A stretch of DNA of 18,129 nucleotides. It comes from Conidiobolus incongruus B7586 (lineage: Eukaryota; Entomophthoromycota; Entomophthoromycetes; Entomophthorales; Conidiobolaceae). Location of the stretch: assembly GCA_000697335.1 (NCBI GenBank), contig JNEM01012307.1:1-18129 (forward strand), written 5' to 3'. The translations under genes and the position numbers were made by a program. Below the pieces are notes generated by a model. That model was not told where the DNA came from, searched no databases, and was given only the letters and a program-made list of their open reading frames with translations. Positions 1-8,421 of the stretch are shown in pieces (the first letter of the stretch is position 1; every line of letters starts with the position of its first letter).

Positions 1-1096
1 AACTAAAATTTAAAAAAAAACCTATAATAACTATAGCTTACTAAAATTGATTAAAATATATCTAAATTTTAGGATTTTTATATTAAACTATTATAATGAA
101 TAAATTTTAAATTATATTTTATAATTTTAATTCAAACAAATTAAATATTAAATTCAATTAAATAAATCTTTATTATAAATTTAAATTAATAATTTTGTTA
201 AAAATGGATATATATTATTATAACAGTTTAAATTAGTATATATATTTTATTTAATAAAAAGTAGATTAATTAATTATAGCTATTATATTATATTATTGAA
301 TAAAATTATTTTTAATTATTGTGTTTATTATTAATTAATGATATATATTATTTTACCAAATGATTATAGAGTATATGAATTATAGTTATAGAGGATTTTC
401 TATATAAAAAAATTTAAAAAAAACCTATCATATCTAATATATTAATTAGATTACAACTTATGTGATTATAACTGATTTAGGCAATTATAAAATATTTATA
501 ATGAAAAATTCTTATAATAAATTAAATTAGTTGGTGAAATATTTCATTTTAGTATTTAATAATAAGAATTATTTTTTAAATATTAAAAGCTAGCTAAAAA
601 TATAACCAATGTTTATTAATAATAATAGAGAGTATTGTGTTTATATTATATATTTTCGGTAAATTATATATTAAAATGTCTATTTAATTTTCATTATAAA
701 CTTTTGCCATTATTTAATTTTTGTATTGATAATTATTATAGATATATATATTGAATGTAACTTTATTTTTAGATATAATATCCAAATATTTCAATAACAA
801 TAGAACTGTATTTTTAAAAATAACTCGAATACAAACATAATTATTTGGTTGATATAGAATATAGCAGTATATTATATACTTTTATTCTTGTTAGTAATAT
901 TGAAAATTTCTATTTATATATAAATGGGTAATGTTAGTCTAATATAAAATTTAAATTAAATTTCAAAGTTAATAATCCCATTAAATTTATTGCATATCAA
1001 AGTCCAATTTATTCGAATCAGAATTGAATAAAAATTCCTTAATAATATCAAATTAATTATAAAAAAAACTAAATTAAAATCTTTTTTATTGAATTC
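1..1096. other. AT-rich gene-free region upstream of the transposase-derived gene
   Basis: No open frame resembling a protein was found on either strand, and no tRNA-like A and B boxes were seen. A run of the form AATTTAAAAAAAA(A)CCTAT occurs twice, near 7-25 and 411-427, which may be chance in DNA this AT-rich. The last 60 bases before the next gene are A-rich, as expected of a fungal 5' leader. I saw no terminal inverted repeat that would mark a transposon end. Confidence 0.6.
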
Positions 1097-1630
1097 ATGT
1101 TTAAAAAATTTAAAATGACAACCCTAATAACTGAGAAAAAACTAAATTCCGAAACTGAGCCCGAATTAGTACCAATCAAAAAAAGTGCAAAGGTTTCTAA
1201 ACCAAATTTAACTGACAGTCAGCGTCAACGTATTTACGAACTATTACTTCAGGGAAGTCGTAATGGTAAATTAAAACACGGTCAACTTACGCAAGTTGCC
1301 AAACAGTTCCAAGTGAACGTGGACACCATCCGAAAAATTTGGCTGCGGGGCCAAGAGTGTATCGCAAAAGGTGAACCTTGTGCTGATGTCAGGTCACGAA
1401 TCAAGGAGAATACTGGGAAAAAGCAAACATATTCTGATTATAAAATAATCGATGATTTGCCTATTGAAGAGCGTAAAACTTTGAGATCCATAGCGAAACG
1501 TACGAACATATCGGTGGCAACTTTAAGTCGAGCCCTGAATAAAAAATTAATTAGGAAGTTTAACGGATTTTATGGAACTGTACGTCCTAGGAATTCTGGG
1601 AAAGGTACTAAAATTGAGAAGGATTCTTAA
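1097..1630 (+). CDS. Stand-alone mariner-type transposase DNA-binding protein (no catalytic domain)
   Basis: The 177-residue product matches the N-terminal DNA-binding part of mariner-like transposases of the kind common in plants, oomycetes and some fungi (recognised from memory, not by search). Residues 1-36 are a basic, Lys-rich lead. Residues 37-84 form the first helix-turn-helix, beginning LTDSQRQRIYELLLQ and ending at IRKIW. Residues 85-127 are a linker with NTGKKQ, where the family has a Gly-Arg-Lys patch. Residues 128-156 form a second helix-turn-helix (LRSIAKRTNISVATLSRAL). A complete enzyme would continue for roughly 250-300 residues with a DDE/D domain, but this frame ends at residue 177 with a lysine-rich tail and a normal stop. 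No catalytic domain is visible just downstream. The frame is uninterrupted and clearly richer in G and C than its surroundings, so it may be under selection. ATG at 1097 is the first start; ATG at 1115 has a better A-rich context (AAAATG) and may be the real one. It could be a domesticated DNA-binding protein, or simply a truncated copy. Confidence 0.75.
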   Translation: MFKKFKMTTLITEKKLNSETEPELVPIKKSAKVSKPNLTDSQRQRIYELLLQGSRNGKLKHGQLTQVAKQFQVNVDTIRKIWLRGQECIAKGEPCADVRSRIKENTGKKQTYSDYKIIDDLPIEERKTLRSIAKRTNISVATLSRALNKKLIRKFNGFYGTVRPRNSGKGTKIEKDS

Positions 1631-2857
1631 TTCTTTTACTCTAATATTATCTGTTATTTTTATTTCTATTTAGTACTCAACCTTTTTAATGAATTAGATT
1701 GTTTTTTATACCTTTATTGTTATTTTAATTATTGAAAAGAGTATTGTATCAGTAACATCATTTTCCCATCTTAATTCTTAACATTTTGGGATAAAATATG
1801 GTAAAGTTCTGCTAATTTAATTAATCTCAAGTTGGTTTTTTAATAATATTAGCTATTCATTTTGATCAAAGATTATTCACATTTTTATATGATTGATAAA
1901 AAGATATCTTTCACATTACTAAAAATAAAAAATATTTAATTAATTAAAATATAAGATAAATTTTATCAACATAACATAAGAATTTGAATTTTATATTAGT
2001 ATCACTATTTCCTTAAAATATTAATTATTTTAAGTTATTTATTGAAATTACTGAATGTTAATGATTTTTATTCGATTATATTTACAAAATATTATTCACT
2101 TTTTTCTTTTAACTTTCAAAACACTATCAATCATGAGAAATTATCACCACAAATACCATATTACTATATTTATTGATATAATAGCAGGCATCATATCAAC
2201 AAACCTTTGTTTCCTAATATGTATTATATTATTATCAGGTATTTCTTAGTTAAACTATCAATAACTTTATCAAAAGTAAGTACTTTTTCAATTTCGATTT
2301 AAACAAATTTCGTATATATTAACCCAATATTATTAACAAAATTACAGGTTTTAAGACATTTAATATGTTTTGATAATTGAGCCTTTATCTATAGTTATTG
2401 TATTCAAATGACAGTTATATTTATTAAAAGTATGTTGAAAAAGTATTGGATAGTTACTATTCAAAATATGGATTTCAAAAGTATTTTCATTCTTTTAATA
2501 ATTTTTAATTCATCCGAATTTTGTTATAACAATGCAGAATACCCTATAAAATCATAACCAACTTGTCAAATTTCAATTGTTGCATTATTTTTTAAATTTT
2601 TCTGAATAGCTCAAATTGAATATATCTCAGGGGGTCTGATTGATTGGATTAAAAACCTTTTAAACCAATCAACTAAAAGAATACACTAAATATTTAATTA
2701 ATTCATTTGTTAATTTAAACTAAATTTATCATATCCTAAAATTTACCAAAATTGAGATGATGTCATACCATAATTTCTCAAATATTCAGAATATTTATTA
2801 TCCACAGCTATTAATAATTGTGTTTCAATTTTAATAATAAAATACAGTAAGGTAAAA
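1631..2857. other. Intergenic region between the transposase-derived gene and the metacaspase
   Basis: This 1.2-kb stretch holds the 3' flank of the upstream gene and the metacaspase promoter. A 64-codon hydrophobic open frame (2055-2249) and an intron-like segment (2276-2347: GTAAGT donor, ATTAAC branch-like sequence, TTACAG acceptor) lie close together, but no frame continues convincingly across the putative splice. A strong hairpin built from two CCAAT boxes lies at 2642-2670. I see no RNA gene. Confidence 0.5.
2642..2670. promoter_or_regulatory. Paired inverted CCAAT-box hairpin upstream of the metacaspase
   Basis: Two 13-base arms (2642-2654 and 2658-2670) pair with one mismatch around a 3-base loop. 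Each arm carries a CCAAT box, one on each strand (GATTGG and CCAATC). The element sits about 190 bp before the metacaspase ATG. CCAAT boxes are bound by the fungal HAP/CBF complex. Use of this site is inferred from position and sequence only. Confidence 0.4.
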
Positions 2858-4261
2858 ATGTATCCAGGTGCTCAATATCGTCAAGAACAAAATAATCATA
2901 ATAGTAATCAAAATTATAATAATAACAATAGTAATAACTTTCCTCAACCTAATATACCTGGAGATGGCTACGGCCAAAATTTTAATCAGGATAATTTCCA
3001 ACAGGGAGGTTATCAGCAGCAAGGTGGCTACCAACAACAAGGGAGCTATCAACAGCAAGGTGGTTATCAACAATATGGTGGCTACCAGCAGCAAGGTGGT
3101 TACCAACAACAAGGTGGTTATCAACAGCAGGGAGGTTATCAGCGAAATAACCAGTTCCCTGACGTTAACCAATCCATGAATCAGAGATACCAACCATCCC
3201 AACAGGATGCTGAAAATATTCCCTCCAACCAACTTAACCAACACAGCAACTTCCCTGGCCAATCAAACCAACGCCACGACGATGGTCGAGACGTTGTCCA
3301 AGCTCCTGCTGATCAGCCAGTACCTGAAGGCTTCGATGGTCAAATTCAAGTCTCAAACTGTAAAGGCCAAAAGAAAGCCTTGTTGATCGGTATCAACTAC
3401 TTTGGAACGAAAGCCGCTTTGAGAGGATGTATCAACGACGTAAAAAACGTCAGACAATTTATTATCCAACACTACGGATTCAAACCCGATGATATGGTAG
3501 TATTGACCGACGACCAAGAGAATCCTATTTTCAGACCAACAAAGAGTAATATTTTGAAGGCTATGAGATGGTTAGTCCAAAACGCTCAGCCTAACGACTC
3601 CTTCTTCTTCCACTATTCGGGCCACGGTGGCCAAAAGAGGGATGAAGATGGCGACGAGGACGACGGTTACGATGAAACGATTTACCCTGTGGATTTTGAA
3701 CAGGCTGGTGAAATTGTCGACGATGAAATGAATGCTATTATGGTCAAATCTTTACCTCCGGGCTGTCGTTTAACTGCTATTTTCGACTGTTGTCATTCTG
3801 GTTCCAGTTTGGATTTACCTTACATGTATAGCACTGAAGGAAAACTTAAGAGTTACAATCCTGCCAAACTTGCTGCCAGCACTCTAATCGGTGCTGGTAC
3901 CAAATATATGCAAGGAGATTTGGTCGGAGCTGCGATGTCCTTAAAGTCCGGTATTGAGTCCATGATTTCGGGTAAGAAGGGTGAAGCGACTACCAAGGCC
4001 ACTAAGGGATCCATGGCCGATGTTGTCATGTTCAGTGGCTGTAAGGATTCTCAAACATCGGCCGATGCCAATGAAGCGGGAGTTGGTAACACTGGAGCTA
4101 TGAGTTATTCCCTTATCAAGAGTTTATCATCCGATCCCTATGGTTTTACTTATTTGCAATTGTTAAATAGCATGAGACAGATCTTAAGAGGTAAATATCA
4201 ACAATTGCCTCAATTATCTTCAGGACGTCCCATGGATATGGATTCCAAATTTATTATGTAG
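2858..4261 (+). CDS. MCA1: Type I metacaspase with Gln/Gly/Tyr-rich prodomain
   Basis: This is a 467-residue type I metacaspase, a calcium-dependent cysteine protease that cleaves after Arg or Lys; the yeast homologue acts in cell death and in clearing protein aggregates. Residues 1-4 (MYPG) and the C-terminal FIM match the ends of yeast Mca1. Residues 1-150 are a low-complexity prodomain with an Asn-rich start, eight GGYQQQ-like units (50-97) and a Gln/Asn-rich tail. The caspase fold begins near residue 172 (KKALLIGINYFG). The catalytic His is H256 in HYSGHGG and the catalytic Cys is C312 in DCCHSGS. An acidic stretch (262-273) followed by IYPVD fits the activation and calcium-binding region. 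Further conserved blocks are MADVVMFSGCKDSQTSADA and NTGAMSYSLI. The gene has no intron, normal length, and an A-rich start context (GTAAAAATG). Codon usage is richer in G and C than the flanks. The active site looks intact, so I expect a working protease. Confidence 0.97.
   Translation: MYPGAQYRQEQNNHNSNQNYNNNNSNNFPQPNIPGDGYGQNFNQDNFQQGGYQQQGGYQQQGSYQQQGGYQQYGGYQQQGGYQQQGGYQQQGGYQRNNQFPDVNQSMNQRYQPSQQDAENIPSNQLNQHSNFPGQSNQRHDDGRDVVQAPADQPVPEGFDGQIQVSNCKGQKKALLIGINYFGTKAALRGCINDVKNVRQFIIQHYGFKPDDMVVLTDDQENPIFRPTKSNILKAMRWLVQNAQPNDSFFFHYSGHGGQKRDEDGDEDDGYDETIYPVDFEQAGEIVDDEMNAIMVKSLPPGCRLTAIFDCCHSGSSLDLPYMYSTEGKLKSYNPAKLAASTLIGAGTKYMQGDLVGAAMSLKSGIESMISGKKGEATTKATKGSMADVVMFSGCKDSQTSADANEAGVGNTGAMSYSLIKSLSSDPYGFTYLQLLNSMRQILRGKYQQLPQLSSGRPMDMDSKFIM
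3005..3148 (+). repeat. Eight tandem 18-bp units encoding GGYQQQ in the metacaspase prodomain
   Basis: The array encodes residues 50-97 as eight hexapeptides. Six begin with a regular GGYQQQ or near-identical unit, one is GSYQQQ, one is GGYQQY, and the last ends QRN. Units differ mainly at synonymous third positions (CAA/CAG, TAT/TAC, GGT/GGA). The unit is in phase with the frame, so gain or loss of units would change prodomain length without breaking the gene. Such Q/G/Y-rich sequence resembles prion-like low-complexity regions. Confidence 0.95.
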
Positions 4262-7200
4262 ATTTACAAGTTAAATTTTATTTTTAAATGTATATCAACT
4301 ATAGCTTTACTCGTTTAACTCCAATATATTTAATTTTATTGATTTATCTTCAATTTTAAGTTATATTAATTTGAAATTATTATCAAACAATGATATTCTT
4401 TATAGTATACGCATTGTTTGATTTAGTTAATTTTAATCTTTCAAAACTTTATTTTGAAAAAATCAAATTTAAAATACGATTTATACATCTTAATTGTCAC
4501 AGATTTTACAATTAATATAAATTTTCTAATATACATTATTAATTTCACTATTATGCAAAAGTGTCAAATAAATTTTAAAAATTAGTTTAACTTTATTAAT
4601 ATAAAAGTGTATATTATTAAATTTTCTTATTTTAATCATCATTTTATATTAGTTATTTTAATTAATCATGGCTCAATATTATTTAATATATTTTTTAGAG
4701 ATATTATTTATAATAATTATAAAAATATTCTATTATAAATAATAAAATGATTAAGATTATTCCAATACTGTTTGATATGCTAAATTTCTAATTTAATAAT
4801 AATATTAATATTTAGTACATAATCAGTTATTCAATAATCATATTTAAACAATATACTTTTAATTAATCAATCAAAAATGAGATCATAATTGTAAAAAAAT
4901 ATAAATATCAGTAGCAAATAATTTATTAATTATTAATTATCATTTTAACCATAAATTATAACATCAAAATATTAATCTAATTATATATTTTTAAAATTAA
5001 TTTCAAAAAGAAAAGCATTAAAGGTATTTCATTATTTCACTCAAAAGATGATTATTATAAGATTTCAACAAGTTGTCAAATGTATTAAATAATAATGATA
5101 TTTCAATTATTGATTGCTGTTGATTTTCAATAGGAGTTTTCAAACTATAAAATTAAGAAGATTAAATAAGGATTATATACTATTTTAACATTTGTTGATT
5201 GGTAGTTTATTTTCAGGTTTAATGTCTAATGCTTTTAACAAGCTTAATATCAAACCAATCAAATAATTTCGCTTTATTTCATTTTAATTTTATTTCAATC
5301 CAACAAAATATTATTTTATAATATTTTGCATGAAATGATCAAATTAACAGACTGATAAAGTTATATATAAAAAAATAATTTAGTCAATCTAAATAGATGT
5401 TAGAAGCTTATATCAAAATAATATGCTGAGCTCTTAAATACATATTTAAAATATATCAAAATTAGAAATTTGTAAATGAATGAAAATGATTAATAGTCAA
5501 AATCCTGAAGTCTCAATATATATATATTATATATTATGATGTTGATTAATATCCAAAATTATGTATTTATATAATTATTTGAAAAAATTATCACAGTTTA
5601 AATGATAAATCTGTCTCATTTTTCTCGAATAATAAATTTTTATAAATATATTTTCAATCAATATATATTTATTTAGTATAAGACAAAGCAAATCAATCTT
5701 AAAAGATATTTTATTCTTAATTATTTGTAACCTCTTAATGAAGCTAATGTACACATATTATACCTTAGAGTAGATTTTATCTAGACTTATAGTCTTTTTC
5801 TACACTTTAACTCAAATTAAAAGGCTGCTACATAAGTTTACCACAAAAATTGATATAGTGACTAAAATTAAATTTTTTGCAGCTCTGGCAAATTATCAGA
5901 TATTTTAAAATTTTCAAACCCAAAGAAATAACATCCTGAGGTACCTTTAGCAAGCAAATTATGACCATATTACAATAAAATGATATAAAGTACCATATCT
6001 GTGATCCTTATTCCAATTTTGATAGGACTACAAAAGAAAATTAACTATATATTGACAGTTATAATTAAAATTTATATCTTAGCATTCACATTAAGAGTAT
6101 AGCTTAATTAAAAATAAATTTTGTCAAGTATAATAATAATCACTTAAAAATAATATTAATATAATTAAAGTGATTGAAAATATAATTTTAACAAATTTGA
6201 ATTTTATGATATCATTATTTCAATAAAATTCACTATATAATTCGATATATATATATATATATATATACTATTTAAAATTATACATTTCTTAAATCAATGT
6301 AAAAAATCATGATTTAAACTAAATATTAAATGATTTCAGTAAATTTTAGGTATCATATAGTATCCTAATATACCGCCAATTCAATATGACTTAATAAAAT
6401 AACCAACAGATAATTGTATTTCTTAGATGTATTATTGTGTGCTTAAATTTATAACAATATTTTCTCTGATTTAATAGCTAATCTTTTGAGTAGGGTCAAT
6501 TAGGTTTGATTGATTAATTGTACATCTTACTGATATCAATTAAATAGCAAATTCAGATTTTATAAAATATATGTAAATTCGATGAATTCTAGTAATATTG
6601 AATAAGATATAGTTAGTTGTGTATATTTAATTTTTTAATTGAAAAATTGAATAAAAAAGTAGATAATAATATTGCTAATATTACCTCTCAAATTTTAATA
6701 TCGTTGAATAAATACAGATCTTAAATAAAACAGTTGCATTTATAATATTTTGATTATTCATAAAATCTTCATACTAATAAAAAATGTTTTACTGTGAATT
6801 TCAAAAAGGTTTAAATAACTAATTTTACATGATTTCTTCTTATATTGTAAGAAAGAAAATAGAAAAAAAATTTTGATAATAATTATTAGTAATCATATTG
6901 AGTAGTCAATAATAAAAATCAAGTTTTACAATATTTATTTTAAAGTACAAAAATAAATACAATTTTACAGTTCAAGATAAAATTGAAAATTTTTGCCATT
7001 ATAAAGATAATAAGGACACTAATGAGAAAGTTTTAATATACATTTCACAAATTTTATAGATAATTTCATAATATTATACCTTGAAAGAAATAGAAAATAC
7101 TTTTAAGACTAATATAGTTTTTATTAAATTTGTTGTTTAAATTTAATTCATTAAAGTGTAATTCTGGATAACAGTCTGCTAAAATTGATTCAATACTGTA

Positions 7201-7300
7201 AATTTACATTTGTGCTTTGATCCATCCCATAATTTGAAGAATTTAAAATTAAACATTTGTAATTTTTGATACTTTAATAAACAAATCAGTATTTTTATAT
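4262..7300. other. Three-kilobase AT-rich intergenic region
   Basis: I found no supported gene on either strand. The first bases after the metacaspase stop should hold its 3' UTR. A second widely spaced inverted CCAAT pair lies at 5195-5202 (TTGATTGG) and 5255-5262 (CCAATCAA). The stretch at about 5690-6040 is visibly more mixed in sequence than the rest and contains an acceptor-like TTTTTTGCAG near 5874-5883, but no frame through it exceeds a few dozen codons. A TA microsatellite sits at 6245-6268. No transposon ends or RNA genes were recognised. Confidence 0.55.
6245..6268. repeat. (TA)n microsatellite
   Basis: Twelve uninterrupted AT/TA dinucleotides in intergenic DNA. No function is suggested beyond a likely length-variable locus. 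Confidence 0.9.
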
Positions 7301-7328
7301 AAAAAAAAAATATATATATATATATATA
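7301..7328 (+). promoter_or_regulatory. Poly-A and (TA)n tract just upstream of the S21 gene
   Basis: Ten A residues (7301-7310) are followed by nine TA dinucleotides (7311-7328), ending eight bases before the ATG at 7337. A poly(dA:dT) tract next to a TATA-like run is a common nucleosome-depleted promoter or leader feature in AT-rich fungi. Here it lies so close to the start that it may be partly transcribed. The role is inferred from position. Confidence 0.4.
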
Positions 7329-7336
7329 ATATAAAA

Positions 7337-7756
7337 ATGATTAGACAATTAACTCAAATTACCTTTAAAAAACCGATCCAACTATTAAATCAACAAAATT
7401 TAATTATTAGAAATTTTTCTAATTCTATTTACTTAGCTAAACAAAATAATGAAAAGTTTAAACCTCCTCAACCTATACAAATTGAAGATAACTCCCCCAG
7501 TTATAGTATTTTAAGTGGTCACGTCAAATTTAGTGGAAGATCCGTCCCCGTTAAAGATAATAACCCTATGAAAGCTTATTCTACTTTAAATAGTATTTTA
7601 ACACAATCTGGTTTGAGACAAGTTTTGAAGAATAAGCGCTTTTATGAAAAGCCTAGTGTCAAGAGACGTAGATTGAGAATGGAAGGTAACCGTAAGAGAT
7701 TTAAGGATGCTGTTGCCAAGAAGGTTGCTTTAGTTTTGCAAATGAAGAATAGGTAA
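7337..7756 (+). CDS. MRP21: Mitochondrial small-subunit ribosomal protein bS21m (Mrp21 family)
   Basis: The 139-residue product is a bS21-type protein of the mitochondrial small ribosomal subunit. Residues 1-35 lack acidic residues, contain several Lys and Arg, and read IIRNFSNSIYLA near their end, a good matrix-targeting presequence. The S21 core covers about residues 75-137: NPMKAYSTLNSILTQSG, then KRFYEKPSVKRRRLR, where bacterial S21 has REFYEKP, and a basic C-terminal helix ending in VLQMKNR. Length is normal for fungal members, slightly shorter than the yeast protein. There is no intron. The ATG at 7337 is the first in frame, lies in an A-rich context and is needed for the presequence. 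The gene converges on the transporter gene downstream. Presence of this protein implies a translating mitochondrial genome. Confidence 0.92.
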   Translation: MIRQLTQITFKKPIQLLNQQNLIIRNFSNSIYLAKQNNEKFKPPQPIQIEDNSPSYSILSGHVKFSGRSVPVKDNNPMKAYSTLNSILTQSGLRQVLKNKRFYEKPSVKRRRLRMEGNRKRFKDAVAKKVALVLQMKNR

Positions 7757-8421
7757 ATCTTTTATTATACATTTTATAATCATTGATTAGCTAATTTAAT
7801 TTCTGTAGAGGTGTTTAATTCCAAATCAATACAACTTGAAAATAAATATTAATATTTATAATTTATTATTAAATATATTATTTTTAACAATATATTTTGC
7901 AATAATATAAGACTTTCCATATAATCATATTTTAATGTTTTCAATTTCAACACAAAGATATTATTAGGTGAATTTAAAGAATTTTTTCTCATACCTCAAT
8001 TCCTAATTTTGGCTTCATTTTCAATTAATTTTTAAATTATAATTTTGACTGTTTCATATATTAATTTTATTATTTTTTATAGTTTTCAAATTAATTTGAT
8101 TAATTAATATATATATATTCACTAAATTATTATATATTAATTATTCTCAATGTTGAAGATTCACCAACAAAATACAATAATTTTTTGTTGAGCCATATTA
8201 GTAAATTATAGCATATTGAATTTATTTAATAATACTTTATAGTATCAGAAGTTGATTTAAATTATAGTTAAGATTAATAACATGTTAAATAATATATATA
8301 AAATATTATGATAATTGAATGAGCTAATTTTATTTTTTATATTGAAACACAAGTATGATAAAGTTAATAATATATATATATATATTGATTCTAACAAACA
8401 ATAATGGATAATTCGATTAGT
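7757..8421. other. Convergent intergenic region (3' flanks of both neighbours)
   Basis: The 665 bp between the convergent S21 and transporter stops are AT-rich with short TA runs (about 8108-8120 and 8371-8387). The stretch probably holds both polyadenylation regions. No gene or RNA was recognised. Confidence 0.5.

Noticed and set aside
1005-1025. ATTCGAATCA resembling a tRNA B box
   Set aside because: No A box, acceptor stem or anticodon arm can be placed around it.
2831-3262. Long minus-strand open frame opposite the metacaspase start
   Set aside because: It is the reverse reading of the GGYQQQ repeat (Gln codons read as Leu/Val-rich strings) and shares no family; the plus strand is clearly coding.
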